Counted from the stretch's first letter, positions 25,168-34,218 are shown. The stretch is DNA of 64,000 bases from Hymenobacter montanus (GCF_014699115.1 NZ_JACXAD010000018.1:1-64000); one strand, 5' to 3'. Program-made: numbers and translations. The notes: generated from the sequence alone by a model not told the origin.

Positions 25168-27003
25168 TTATTCCACCGTTACCGATTTAGCCAGGTTACG
25201 GGGCTGGTCCACGTTGCAGCCGCGCATTACGGCGATGTGGTACGAGAGCAATTGCAGCGGAACCACCGAAACCAGCGGCATGAGCACCTCGCTGGTGTGG
25301 GGTACTTCAATCACAAACTCCGCCATGGCTGGGATTACCGTATCGCCTTCGCTCACCACGGCGATGATGCGGCCTTTGCGGGCCTTCACTTCCTGAATGT
25401 TGCTCACCACCTTCTCGTAAGAGCTGTCGCGGGTGGCAATAACGACCACGGGCATGTTCTCATCAATCAGGGCAATGGGGCCGTGCTTCATCTCCGCAGC
25501 GGGATACCCCTCGGCGTGGATATAGCTGATTTCCTTGAGTTTCAGCGCGCCCTCCAGGGCCACGGGGAAGTTATAGCCCCGGCCCAGGTACAGGAAGTTG
25601 CTGGCATCCTTAAAGATTTCGGCTATGGCCTGAATCTCGGTGTCGAGCTCCAGGGCCTTTTCTACTTTGGCCGGAATCGTATCCAGCTCTACCATCAGTT
25701 CCCGCAGTTTGGTGTCGGTGATGGTGCCGCGTTTCTGGCCCATAATCATGGCCAGCAGGGTCAGCACGGTTACCTGCGCGGTGAAAGCCTTGGTGGAAGC
25801 CACGCCAATTTCGGGGCCGGCGTGGGTGTAGGCGCCGGCGTCGGTGGCCCGGGCAATGCTGCTGCCCACCACGTTGCACACCCCGAAAATAGTGGCGCCC
25901 TTGCCCTTGGCTAATTCAATGGCGGCCAGGGTGTCGGCCGTTTCGCCACTCTGGGAGATAGCGATTACAATGTCGCGCTCCGTGATAATGGGGTTGCGGT
26001 AGCGGAATTCCGAGGCGTACTCTACCTCCACCGGAATGCGGGCCAGGTCCTCAATCAGGTACTCGGCCACCAGGCCGGCGTGCCAGGAGGTGCCGCAGGC
26101 CACGATGATGATCCGCTGGGCATTCACGAACTTTTGCTCGTAGGCCCGGATACCGCCCATGTTCAAGTGGCTCGCTTCCAGTTCCAGGCGGCCGCGCATC
26201 GAATCTAAGATGGAGCGCGGCTGCTCAAAAATCTCCTTCAGCATGAAGTGCTCATAGCCACCTTTTTCGATGCTGTCCAGCTCCATTTCGAGCCGCTGGA
26301 TGTACGGCGTCTGGCTGACGTCCTCCTTAGTGCGGATTTCGAGCTGCCCATCGCGGATAACCACAATCTCGTAGTCGTTCACGTACACCACCTCGTTGGT
26401 GTATTCGATGATGGGCGTGGCGTCGGAGGCGATAAAGAACTCACCTTCCCCAATACCGATAACCATGGGTGAGCCCTTGCGGGCCGCGATGATTTGGTTA
26501 GGCGCGTCCTTGCTCAGCACGACGATGGCATAAGCGCCTACTACTTCGTGCAGGGCCAAGCGTACTGCCTCCTCCAGCGAGCAAGCATTCTGCTTCTGAA
26601 TCTCTTCAATCAGATTGACGAACACCTCCGTATCCGTATCGGAATGGAAGGAGTGGCCTTGCTTCTGCAAGTGCTGTTTCAGGGCCGCGTAGTTTTCAAT
26701 AATGCCATTGTGAATGATGGCAATCCGCTCCGAAGTAGAGTAGTGAGGGTGGGCGTTCTCGTCGTTGGGCTCGCCGTGGGTGGCCCAGCGGGTGTGGCCC
26801 ATGCCCACGTGGGCGCTGGTGTTTTTGGCCGAGATAAAGGCTTCTAGCTCACTAACCTTCCCCTTTTTTTTGTAAACGTTTAGCTCATCGTTGAGCAACG
26901 CGACTCCAGCGGAGTCGTAGCCACGGTATTCCAGCCGGTGCAAGCCTTTAAGAATGATAGGGCAGGCTTCGCGATGGCCCAGATACGCAACAATACCACA
27001 CAT
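25168..27003 (-). CDS. glmS: Glutamine--fructose-6-phosphate aminotransferase (isomerizing)
   Basis: 611 residues, the normal length. Cys2 after Met (MCGIVAYLG) is the glutaminase nucleophile, with RLEYRGYDSAG, HTRWATHGEPND and NGIIENY of the class II amidotransferase domain. Two SIS domains follow (ACGTSWHAG, AISQSGETADTL, and EISYIHAEGYPAAEMKHGP), with the C-terminal AKSVTVE. It makes glucosamine-6-phosphate for peptidoglycan and LPS. Last gene of a probable operon with the glycogen synthase-like and DUF4270 genes. No glmS ribozyme was recognised in the 76-nt gap upstream. Confidence 0.97.
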   Translation of the reverse strand: MCGIVAYLGHREACPIILKGLHRLEYRGYDSAGVALLNDELNVYKKKGKVSELEAFISAKNTSAHVGMGHTRWATHGEPNDENAHPHYSTSERIAIIHNGIIENYAALKQHLQKQGHSFHSDTDTEVFVNLIEEIQKQNACSLEEAVRLALHEVVGAYAIVVLSKDAPNQIIAARKGSPMVIGIGEGEFFIASDATPIIEYTNEVVYVNDYEIVVIRDGQLEIRTKEDVSQTPYIQRLEMELDSIEKGGYEHFMLKEIFEQPRSILDSMRGRLELEASHLNMGGIRAYEQKFVNAQRIIIVACGTSWHAGLVAEYLIEDLARIPVEVEYASEFRYRNPIITERDIVIAISQSGETADTLAAIELAKGKGATIFGVCNVVGSSIARATDAGAYTHAGPEIGVASTKAFTAQVTVLTLLAMIMGQKRGTITDTKLRELMVELDTIPAKVEKALELDTEIQAIAEIFKDASNFLYLGRGYNFPVALEGALKLKEISYIHAEGYPAAEMKHGPIALIDENMPVVVIATRDSSYEKVVSNIQEVKARKGRIIAVVSEGDTVIPAMAEFVIEVPHTSEVLMPLVSVVPLQLLSYHIAVMRGCNVDQPRNLAKSVTVE

Positions 27004-27079
27004 GGCAGAAGGAGTTAGATAAAAAATAAAAATCAGAAATATTGGCCGCTTCGTTACTCATTGGGCCTTTCGCTACGGC

Positions 27080-28534
27080 TTAGCGTTTAGAGTAGTACAC
27101 CCGCAAGCTGATGCGGTTGGCGTCGAGGGCCGCCCGGTTTAGCGACAACGCGGAAGAGGAGCGAATATTGGGCGTCAGCACCAGCGCAGCGGGGTTGCCA
27201 TCGAGTGCCCCAGTTAGGTAAGCCTGCAGATAGTTGGTGATGGGAATGCTGTAGTAAGGCTGGGTGGTGGAAGCATCAACTAAGGTACCAGTGGCGGGAC
27301 GCTCGCCAACCGTTGGCAGTGGCCCTAGCACCGGATAGCCATCGGCCTGCACCACCCGGTCGTACGAAGCAAAATTTATGATCCGCTGCAAAACGTTGTT
27401 GCTGGCCCCAACTTCCACCGCGTATAGCGCGGCCGGGTTGGGAAACAGCGCATTACTGAACGGCTTCACCGGTATGCGTAATTCTGCCCGGTTAATGGTT
27501 AGTCCAGAGGCATTTATCAGTTCCGTAAGACCCGTAAACGTTACCCGTGTGCCCAAGCCGGTGCCTTCCTGCGCATAGCTGGTACCCCCTAGCGCACTAG
27601 CCGATACCGCACCAGATTGGTTGGCTAGCGCTGCTAGTGCTGGAGGCAAGGCATTGGTAATCCGGGTAAAGTAGCGAGGGTCGCGGGCCGCGGGCAAGCC
27701 CAGCCCCCCGCTGTATACGGCACCGAAGAAGATAGAGTAAGTGCGTTGCTTCAGGTCATTGCCGTGAAAATACACGACCATGCGCTGGGGGGCCGCCCGG
27801 GTAAAACTCACGATGCTGCTGCTATGACTGGCGCTGGGAGCAATAGCCAGGCCTTTTAGCAGGCCATCGAGCTGGGCCTGACCGAAGCCGGGCCGTGAAA
27901 GCTGGTCAAACAAATCAGTAGCAAACTGCAGGGGAATGGCCGGAATGGCCGGCTGGTCCCCGACGGGCGGAAAAGCGCGGCGCTGCAGCAGCAGGCGCAC
28001 CGTCTGGTCGGGCACGGCCGGCGTCGTCGTGGTTGCTGGTTGGGTGCGGTTGAGGCGGCTGGTTACGTTTTGACCCAGGGGCTCGTCAACGTCTACCTGC
28101 GAGCTGGCGTTGTACGTCTGCCGCTCATCGAGCGGGGCCCGCAGCTTGAATACGTTGAACTGCGCCGGCGTCGTAGCGCTGCCGTACACCTTGTCGAACC
28201 CCAGTACCAGAACCACCGAGTCCAGCACGGGCTGGGTGAACTTGGAAGGAAGCGAGTCAGCCGCGGCGTTGGTTATGACGTTAAAATAGGCGCGGGCTTC
28301 GGTGGTGCCCGCTACGTTGTCGGCCAGGCGGCCAATGAGGAAGTAGTCCGCTTTCAGGGTTTGCACCGGAGTCAGGCGCACGGTAGCGACATCCAACGGT
28401 AAGTCCCGGTATTCAGTGCTGATGGCCGTGGTATCGGGCAGGTCCACGTTCAGGTCGGTGCCTTTGTCGCAGCTTGTCAGGGCCAGGGTGGTCAGGGCCA
28501 GCAGGGGGGCACAACGGCTAGTTAGCCAATTCAT
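27080..28534 (-). CDS. DUF4270 family lipoprotein
   Basis: 484 residues. Lipoprotein signal with lipobox LALTSC (Cys22). The remainder is beta-rich with features of DUF4270 proteins of Bacteroidota: the early DKGTDLNVDLPDT segment, SVVLVLGF, repeated RITNALP/FASYDRV-type strands and a C-terminal LRVYYSKR. Likely anchored in the outer or inner membrane leaflet; function unknown. Its ATG lies inside the end of the glycogen synthase-like gene (17-nt overlap), so translation of the two is probably coupled. glmS follows after 76 nt. Confidence 0.88.
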   Translation of the reverse strand: MNWLTSRCAPLLALTTLALTSCDKGTDLNVDLPDTTAISTEYRDLPLDVATVRLTPVQTLKADYFLIGRLADNVAGTTEARAYFNVITNAAADSLPSKFTQPVLDSVVLVLGFDKVYGSATTPAQFNVFKLRAPLDERQTYNASSQVDVDEPLGQNVTSRLNRTQPATTTTPAVPDQTVRLLLQRRAFPPVGDQPAIPAIPLQFATDLFDQLSRPGFGQAQLDGLLKGLAIAPSASHSSSIVSFTRAAPQRMVVYFHGNDLKQRTYSIFFGAVYSGGLGLPAARDPRYFTRITNALPPALAALANQSGAVSASALGGTSYAQEGTGLGTRVTFTGLTELINASGLTINRAELRIPVKPFSNALFPNPAALYAVEVGASNNVLQRIINFASYDRVVQADGYPVLGPLPTVGERPATGTLVDASTTQPYYSIPITNYLQAYLTGALDGNPAALVLTPNIRSSSALSLNRAALDANRISLRVYYSKR

Positions 28535-29330
28535 TGTAAAGCGCTAGGTAAGAGGAGTGCAGGTTTTCGTCGGTGGCTACCTGGCTGAGCCGGTTGTGCA
28601 GGGCGTACTCGGTGAACATTCCGTTCATGTTGTCGCTGAAGTCCTCATCGGACCGCACGACGGTGTCGGCATATTCCATGCCCATTTTGATGAACCCACT
28701 GAAATCGGCCGACTTCAACGACGCCAGCATTTGGTCGTCGATGTCCAGCATTTTAGCTTTTTCGAGGATGTTGCCTTCAAACTTGTCGGCAAACTCGTTG
28801 TTGTAAATCGAGAATACCGACTTGGCATCCTTGAACACCGGGTCTTTCTTGTAAGTCGTTTTCAGGTACAGCGGAATCAGTCCGGTCATCCAGTCGGAGC
28901 AATGTACGATGTTGGGCGACCAGCCGAGCTTCTTTACCGTCTCGAGGACCCCTTTGCAGAAAAAGATGGCCCGCTCGTCGTTGTCGGGGTAGAATTTGTC
29001 GTTTTTGTCGACCAGGGCCGACTTGCGGTGGAAATAATCCTCGTTATCAATAAAATAGACTTGCAGCTTGGCCGTCGGAATAGAAGCCACCTTGATAACC
29101 AAGGGCTTCTCGTCGTCCCCTACGGCAATGTTGATGCCCGATAGGCGTACCACTTCGTGTAATCGGTTCTTGCGCTCGTTGATGATGCCAAAACGGGGTA
29201 CGAAGATGCGAATTTCGTAGCCCATTTCCTGCATGCTGGCGGGTAGCCGACGCAGCATTTCCGCCACCTTCGTGGTCTGCAAAAACGGGTCAATTTCGGT
29301 GGCCGCGTAGAGGATTCGTAGCTTCGACAT
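28518..29330 (-). CDS. Half-length glycogen/starch synthase-like protein (GT5 N-terminal domain)
   Basis: 270 residues, corresponding only to the N-terminal GT-B half of glycogen synthase; the C-terminal nucleotide-sugar half is absent and the gene is not truncated by any visible event. LRILYAATEIDPF, MGYEIRIFVPRFG, IVHCSDWMTGLIPLYLK and SVFSIYN match GT5. The ADP-glucose-binding KxGGL motif near the N-terminus is replaced by LQTTKVAEML. Such proteins are common in Bacteroidota, upstream of DUF4270 and divergent from panC as here. Catalysis of glucan synthesis is doubtful; a sensing or regulatory role is possible. Confidence 0.85.
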   Translation of the reverse strand: MSKLRILYAATEIDPFLQTTKVAEMLRRLPASMQEMGYEIRIFVPRFGIINERKNRLHEVVRLSGINIAVGDDEKPLVIKVASIPTAKLQVYFIDNEDYFHRKSALVDKNDKFYPDNDERAIFFCKGVLETVKKLGWSPNIVHCSDWMTGLIPLYLKTTYKKDPVFKDAKSVFSIYNNEFADKFEGNILEKAKMLDIDDQMLASLKSADFSGFIKMGMEYADTVVRSDEDFSDNMNGMFTEYALHNRLSQVATDENLHSSYLALYNELAN

Positions 29331-29375
29331 AGGGAATTATTGAAGAGAAAGGAACAAGGCCATGGTATGGGTGCA

Positions 29376-29406
29376 CAAAATTAAACAATTTTGAGCGGAA
29401 AATCAA
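29376..29406 (-). promoter_or_regulatory. Promoter of the glycogen synthase-like / DUF4270 / glmS operon
   Basis: On the minus strand TTG (29406-29404), a 20-nt spacer, then TAATTTTG (29383-29376): a good match to the Bacteroidota TTTG/TAnnTTTG promoter. It lies 46 nt upstream of the ATG at 29330. Confidence 0.6.
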
Positions 29407-29450
29407 CAAAATAGTACTTCAAGGGCCATTCCGATTGCCTTCCTCTTATT

Positions 29451-30299
29451 ATGCAGATACTACCGACCGCCGCCAGGTTGCAAGCGTACACCGAACAGGC
29501 CCGCCAAATTGGCAAACGAGTGGGCTTGGTCCCGACCATGGGAGCCTTGCACGATGGGCACCTGCAACTGGTGCAAGCCGCCCGAGCCGCGTGTGATGAG
29601 GTGATAGTGAGCATCTTCGTCAACCCCACGCAGTTCAACAATGCCGAGGATTTTCGTCTCTACCCCCGCGTGCCCGACGCGGATGCGGCCATGCTGGGGC
29701 CGGCAGGGTGCACCGCCCTTTTCGTGCCCTCGGTAGAAGAAATGTACCCTCAGCCAACCGTGCTGCGCTTCGACTTTGGGGCCTTGGAACGCGTGATGGA
29801 AGGGGCCCACCGGCCCGGCCATTTCAACGGCGTGGCCACCGTGGTGAGCAAACTTTTCCATCTGGCGCGACCTCATCACGCTTATTTCGGCCAGAAAGAT
29901 TGGCAGCAAGTCGCTATAATTCGCCAGTTGGCCGCCGACTTATCATTCGACCTGGAGATTGTAGCCTGCCCCACCATCCGCGAAGCCGATGGGCTTGCCA
30001 TGTCCTCCCGTAATCGCCGGCTCGATCCCGCGGCCCGGGCGGCCGCGCCGCGCCTGCACCAGGTGCTGGCCGCCGCCGCCGGGCAAGTGCGGCAGGGCGT
30101 TGCCCCCGCCCAGGTACGCGCCGCGGCCGAGGAGTCCTTGCGCCCCGACCCGCTCATCACGCTCGAGTACGTAGAGGTGGCCGACGCGCAAACCCTGCAG
30201 CCCCTGAGCGAGTACATGCCGGGCCGGGCCGTGGTGCTCTGCCTGGCGGCCCATCTGGGCGGCGTGCGGCTAATCGACAACGTGGTGGTAGAAGACTGA
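29451..30299 (+). CDS. panC: Pantothenate synthetase
   Basis: 282 residues. PTMGALHDGHLQLVQAA contains the HxGH-type nucleotide motif; SIFVNPTQF, GHFNGVATVV, YFGQKDWQQ and the KMSKS-like MSSRNRRL follow in the usual order. It condenses pantoate and beta-alanine using ATP, on the route to CoA; coaE for the last CoA step is elsewhere in the window. Divergent from the glycogen synthase-like operon, an arrangement typical of Bacteroidota. Confidence 0.96.
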   Translation: MQILPTAARLQAYTEQARQIGKRVGLVPTMGALHDGHLQLVQAARAACDEVIVSIFVNPTQFNNAEDFRLYPRVPDADAAMLGPAGCTALFVPSVEEMYPQPTVLRFDFGALERVMEGAHRPGHFNGVATVVSKLFHLARPHHAYFGQKDWQQVAIIRQLAADLSFDLEIVACPTIREADGLAMSSRNRRLDPAARAAAPRLHQVLAAAAGQVRQGVAPAQVRAAAEESLRPDPLITLEYVEVADAQTLQPLSEYMPGRAVVLCLAAHLGGVRLIDNVVVED

Positions 30300-30322
30300 C
30301 CCGCCAAGGTGGGAGCGCGGGT

Positions 30323-30330
30323 TACCTTTG
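30323..30330 (+). promoter_or_regulatory. Bacteroidota -7 box that sets the start of the next gene
   Basis: TACCTTTG lies 24 nt past the panC stop. The open frame of the next gene begins with a TTG inside this box, which cannot be translated if this promoter is used. That favours the TTG at 30367 as start. Confidence 0.55.
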
Positions 30331-30366
30331 CCGCTTCTTACGGCTAGCCTTTTTGTTTCAATTGCC

Positions 30367-31413
30367 TTGAAGAGATTCTTCACCATTGTAAAATACGCCC
30401 TGTTGCTGACCGTTTCGGCGGCGCTGATGTGGTACGCGGTACGCGGGCAGGACCTGGCGAGCATTGGGCACTACATTGCTACGGCCAATTATTTTTGGCT
30501 GGCTATAACGCTTACGCTGTCGGTACTGGGTTACTTCAGCCGCGCCTACCGCTGGCAGATGCAACTCAATGCCTCGCAAACCCCGGCCGCGTATTGGCCA
30601 GTGTACCACGCCATGATGGTGGGCTACCTCGCCAACCTGGTGCTGCCCCGCATGGGTGAGGTCATCCGTTGCTCGGTGTTGCGGCGCACGAGTGGCGTGC
30701 CGGTCCAGGTGGGGCTGGGTACAGTGGTTACCGAGCGGGTCATCGACGTGTTGGTGCTGCTGAGCCTGTTGAGCACGGTGCTGCTGCTGGATTTTAACAC
30801 GTTCTGGGATTTTGTGACCCAAAATGTGCTGGGCGGACGCTACGATACCGTGGCCCGCAATCGAACGCCGCTGCTCATTGCCGCCGTCATTGGCGGGGTG
30901 CTGCTGCTCACGGCGGGGTACGCGCTGTTTCGCAACCTGGAGCGGCTGCGGCAAAATACCTTTTTCAACAAGGGAGTTCTCTTCGTAAAGGGGCTGCTGG
31001 CCGGAGCCTTCAGCGTGCTGAAGATGGAGCGAAAAGGGGTATTTCTGCTTCATACCGTATTTACCTGGGCCGTATACTACCTGATGGATTACCTGGCATT
31101 CTTCTGCTTTCGCGACACGTACAACCTTGATATGCGGGCGGGCTTGGCCGTACTCACCTTTGGGGCATTTGGTATGGCGGCCCCGGTGGCGGGCGGCATC
31201 GGGCCGTTTCACGTACTGGTGCAGGGCGTGCTGCTGGTGTATGGCGTGAGCAAGGAGGCGGGTATTGCCTACGCCCTGGTTGTGCACGGGGCCCAAACAT
31301 TGCTGGTGGTGCTAATGGGCGGCATCAGCTTTGTGGCCGTAGCCGCCGCCGATAAAGGCAGCGTCCTGAGCGAAGCCGAAGCACTGGTAGACGAACCCCT
31401 GACCAGTGAGTGA
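30367..31413 (+). CDS. UPF0104 / lysylphosphatidylglycerol synthase transmembrane-domain (flippase-like) protein
   Basis: About 348 residues from a TTG codon at 30367 (LKRFFTIVKYALLL); no ATG is available near the N-terminus. Eight or so hydrophobic helices, the motif NLVLPRMGEVIRCSVLRR near residue 90 and GAFGMAAPVAGGIGPFHV near residue 265 match the UPF0104/LPG_synthase_TM fold, related to the flippase part of MprF. There is no catalytic lysyl-transferase domain. Likely moves a lipid or polyprenyl-linked substrate across the inner membrane. Confidence 0.85.
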   Translation: MKRFFTIVKYALLLTVSAALMWYAVRGQDLASIGHYIATANYFWLAITLTLSVLGYFSRAYRWQMQLNASQTPAAYWPVYHAMMVGYLANLVLPRMGEVIRCSVLRRTSGVPVQVGLGTVVTERVIDVLVLLSLLSTVLLLDFNTFWDFVTQNVLGGRYDTVARNRTPLLIAAVIGGVLLLTAGYALFRNLERLRQNTFFNKGVLFVKGLLAGAFSVLKMERKGVFLLHTVFTWAVYYLMDYLAFFCFRDTYNLDMRAGLAVLTFGAFGMAAPVAGGIGPFHVLVQGVLLVYGVSKEAGIAYALVVHGAQTLLVVLMGGISFVAVAAADKGSVLSEAEALVDEPLTSE

Positions 31414-31774
31414 ATCAGTAATTTCGATTTAGAGCGCACCGAAGACTAGTGTATGCCTGCGAGAGCGAAGCCGGGGGGCCCAATACGGCAGGTGATCGAA
31501 ATCGAACAATCCTCTTCTACCGGTGGGCAGCAAGCCAGACCCGCGGGGGCCGGTCACTTTGGTCGGCGCGCTTCTGCACGTTTCGCACGGGTATTTGGCT
31601 CGCCGTTGCCGTTCTTACGCACCTGCTGGCTGGCGCATTGTCCGCAGAACTACCTTGTGGGTATGATAACCATCCTACTACGGTTATCACACCTAGACCG
31701 ACGCACATTGCTTTTCGATATGGTTCCTTTGGGTTCAGTAGGATCATTCTCCTGCGGACCGGCTTCAAGCACGT
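31414..31774. other. Intergenic region, no gene seen
   Basis: No frame here has protein-like composition. An 8-bp inverted repeat (TGATAACC at 31664-31671, complement at 31682-31689) about 85 nt upstream of the methyltransferase start could be an operator or a weak terminator. Confidence 0.4.
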
Positions 31775-32539
31775 ATGAAACAAAGTCTACCGAGCTATCC
31801 TGCGGGCCTCGATTCGCTGGATATCCCCCGCGCAAACACCCAGAAAAACGTCAACAAGGCCCTGCTGGCTTACCTGCTGTCGGCATACGACCGCTCTGAG
31901 CCCTTGCGGGTGCTGGACATGCCATGCGGTGCCTTTGAATGGCTGGGTCTGTTAAACCAGCTTTTTCCGCGAGCCTCGTTGGTAGGCAGCGATCTCGCAA
32001 CGGGAACGCCGCCCGGAGGGGTGCAGTTCTTGGCGGCTGATGCAACCCAGCCGTTCGACTTCGGCGGCAATTTTGACTTGGTAACTTCGATCAGCGGGAT
32101 TATGATGTTCGGCAATACCCAGTCATTTATCCAGCACTGTTGTCGGCAGCTCAAAATCGGCGGCACCCTAGTGATCACCAACGACAATATTTTTACCGTG
32201 CGCGACCGGCTGTCGTTTCTGTTTACCGGGCGGGTCCGACGTTTCAAGCTCTTGCCCGAAACCGACGAAGCCATTTCGCAGCAGGTTTCCCTGCAGGAAG
32301 TATGTCGGCAGATGAACCGGAACGGCGTAGAAATCACCAAAGTCATCTACACTTCTTTCTACGCAGAAGACTGGCTGTTTGCCCCGTTGGCCATTATCCT
32401 GTACCCTTTTCAGTGGCTATCCCTGCGCCGGACCAAAAGCAGTATCCCGGGATCTCTTCGCCGGCAAATGTTTCCATTCAGCGCTTTGCTGGGCCGGCAC
32501 TATCTGGTAATTGGGCGGAAGACGACAGAAACGGCCTGA
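31775..32539 (+). CDS. Class I SAM-dependent methyltransferase
   Basis: 254 residues. Motif I is LRVLDMPCGAFEWLGLL (~45-60), with a variant PCG in place of GCG, then LVGSDLA (strand 2) and FDLVTSISGIMMF (motif IV). The C-terminal half carries a hydrophobic, aromatic segment (WLFAPLAIILYPFQWLSL, ~205-222) that may touch the membrane, as in some methyltransferases of lipid or polysaccharide pathways. Substrate unknown. Base composition of the gene is lower in GC than its neighbours, hinting at transfer. Confidence 0.75.
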   Translation: MKQSLPSYPAGLDSLDIPRANTQKNVNKALLAYLLSAYDRSEPLRVLDMPCGAFEWLGLLNQLFPRASLVGSDLATGTPPGGVQFLAADATQPFDFGGNFDLVTSISGIMMFGNTQSFIQHCCRQLKIGGTLVITNDNIFTVRDRLSFLFTGRVRRFKLLPETDEAISQQVSLQEVCRQMNRNGVEITKVIYTSFYAEDWLFAPLAIILYPFQWLSLRRTKSSIPGSLRRQMFPFSALLGRHYLVIGRKTTETA

Positions 32540-32707
32540 TACTGACTATCAACGATACGGATAGGAAGCATCAAGTGTGCAAGCTGAGGAGAGTGCTGGT
32601 ATTTTGCTTGTAGCAGTCATCAGTCAGACATTAGTCTCCTGCCGGTTTGCTTAGCTGCTTCCTGTCGGCATCATATGTCGCATCTCTCACCAATCCAGTT
32701 ATTGCTT

Positions 32708-33193
32708 ATGTGGACCAAAGATAAAATCATGACCCGGCAGCAACTGCCCGTCACGCTGGCGGACTGGCGCGCGCAGGGCCGCAAAGTGGTTTTTACCAAC
32801 GGCTGTTTCGACTTGTTACACCTCGGCCATGTCGATTACTTGGAGCACGCCCGCCACCTGGGCGACGCCTTGGTGGTGGGCCTTAACACCGACGCCTCGG
32901 TGAGCTGCCTTAAGCCTGGTCGGCCCATCCAGGATGAGGCGGCCCGGGCCCGCATCCTGGCTTCGCTGGCCTTTGTGGATGCGGTAGTGCTGTTCGGAGA
33001 ACCAACTCCATTAGCGCTCATCGAACTGGTACAGCCCGACGTATTGGTCAAGGGCGACGATTACGCAATTGACGGAATTGTAGGCCACGAATTAGTGTTA
33101 AATCGGGGTGGGCAGGTACTAACGGTGCCTTTGGTACCAGGCTACAGTACTTCGCGCATCGTTGAGCGTATAAAGAGCGTCTCTGGTTTCTAG
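32708..33193 (+). CDS. rfaE2: D-glycero-beta-D-manno-heptose 1-phosphate adenylyltransferase
   Basis: 161 residues from the ATG at 32708 (MWTKDKIMTRQQLP), the usual N-terminus of this family; ATGs at 32675 and 32729 are less likely. Nucleotidyltransferase motifs: VVFTNGCFDLLHLGHVDYL with the HxGH site, VVGLNTDASV, and the C-terminal VPGYSTSRIVERI (ISSTxxxxR-like). It activates heptose-1-phosphate with ATP for LPS core synthesis. The kinase half, fused in E. coli HldE, is absent and must be encoded elsewhere. Confidence 0.93.
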   Translation: MWTKDKIMTRQQLPVTLADWRAQGRKVVFTNGCFDLLHLGHVDYLEHARHLGDALVVGLNTDASVSCLKPGRPIQDEAARARILASLAFVDAVVLFGEPTPLALIELVQPDVLVKGDDYAIDGIVGHELVLNRGGQVLTVPLVPGYSTSRIVERIKSVSGF

Positions 33194-33288
33194 CCGCTGG
33201 GTGCTCGTTCGAGTAGCCACTGTCAATTAAGTACCGGAAGCCAGCCAGTAGCTAAAAAGTAATAACCCATAGTTTCCTTCACACAGTC

Positions 33289-33966
33289 ATGTATCCCATT
33301 CTCATTCTGCTCATGCTCGCCAGCTTCGTCATTCAGTGGCGACTACGCAGCAAGTTCAAAGAATATTCTCAAGTAGGCCTAAAAGCCAACCTGACGGGCG
33401 CCCAGGTTGCCGAGTTGATGCTGGCTGACCACGGCATCACCAATGTGCGCATCATCAGCACGGAGGGGAGCCTGACCGATCATTACAACCCCACTGATAA
33501 AACCGTTAACCTGAGCGAAGGGGTGTATGCCGAGCGCAGTGCCGCCGCTGCCGCCATCGCCGCCCACGAGTGTGGCCATGCCGTGCAGCACGCTACCGCC
33601 TACTCCATGCTGCAGTTCCGTTCGGCGATGGTGCCGGCCCTGAGTGCGGTCTCTACCTGGATGCCGTGGATACTGCTCGCGGGCGTGGTGATGATCAACC
33701 GTAGTGTGATTCCGCTCGGCGTAGGCATTGTCTTATTCTCGCTGACTACCCTGTTCTCTTTTGTTACCCTGCCGGTAGAGTTCGATGCTTCCAACCGAGC
33801 CCTGGCCTGGATGGACAAGCGCGGGGTGGTAACTACCCAAGAGCATGCCATGGCGAAGGATGCACTGTGGTGGGCCGCTATGACGTATGTGGTCGCAGCC
33901 ATCAGCTCGCTGGCTACCTTGCTCTACTACGTCAGCATCTTTATGGGTGGAAGCCGGCGGAATTAA
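33289..33966 (+). CDS. Zinc-dependent metallopeptidase, YugP family
   Basis: 225 residues. N-terminal membrane helix (PILILLMLASFVIQW), then a domain with LSEGVY and the zinc-binding AAHECGHAVQHA (HExxH, ~residues 86-95). Two further membrane helices (WMPWILLAGVVMI and VGIVLFSLTTLFSFV) precede the third ligand region PVEFDASNRAL. A final membrane segment ends the protein. This is the DUF/Zn_peptidase_2 layout of YugP. Substrate unknown. Confidence 0.92.
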   Translation: MYPILILLMLASFVIQWRLRSKFKEYSQVGLKANLTGAQVAELMLADHGITNVRIISTEGSLTDHYNPTDKTVNLSEGVYAERSAAAAAIAAHECGHAVQHATAYSMLQFRSAMVPALSAVSTWMPWILLAGVVMINRSVIPLGVGIVLFSLTTLFSFVTLPVEFDASNRALAWMDKRGVVTTQEHAMAKDALWWAAMTYVVAAISSLATLLYYVSIFMGGSRRN

Positions 33967-33990
33967 CGGCGAGGATATATAAGCAAGCAT

Positions 33991-34027
33991 AAAAAAGCCA
34001 CCTCTCGAACCGAACGGTGGCTTTTTT
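33991..34027 (+). terminator. Intrinsic terminator of the metallopeptidase gene
   Basis: AAAAAAGCCACC paired with GGTGGCTTTTTT around a 13-nt loop, 24 nt past the stop; the T-run continues into TTGCG. Confidence 0.88.
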
Positions 34028-34114
34028 GCGTTTGGATATAGGACCAATGAGTGAGCTGTCAACCATCGAGCCAGCACCTGCCTGTTAACTCTATGATGTT
34101 AAAATAAAGCTGAT

Positions 34115-34218
34115 TAGAGCAGTTTTCGCATAGGAAGGAATTAGAAATAAAGAATTAAAAATCAGCTGGTCAATTTTTAATTCCTAAAAAACGGTACACA
34201 GACTTGAGAACCGCTCTA
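34115..34218. mobile_element. MITE-like inverted-repeat element, copy 1
   Basis: A 104-bp AT-rich element bounded by TAGAGCAGTTTTC and its imperfect complement GAGAACCGCTCTA. The same ends and most of the inside (CGCATAGGAA, TTTTTAATTCC, TAAAAAACGGTA, GACTTGAGAACCGCTCTA) recur in opposite orientation at 57602-57723. No coding capacity. A TA/TTA flank may be a target duplication. Confidence 0.75.

Noticed and set aside
27004..27079. glmS ribozyme
   Set aside because: The gap upstream of glmS is only 76 nt and shows none of the expected pairing; the gene is the third of an operon.
31449..31778. 109-codon frame before the methyltransferase
   Set aside because: No family features and unnatural composition; the overlapping frame at 31453-31899 is equally poor.
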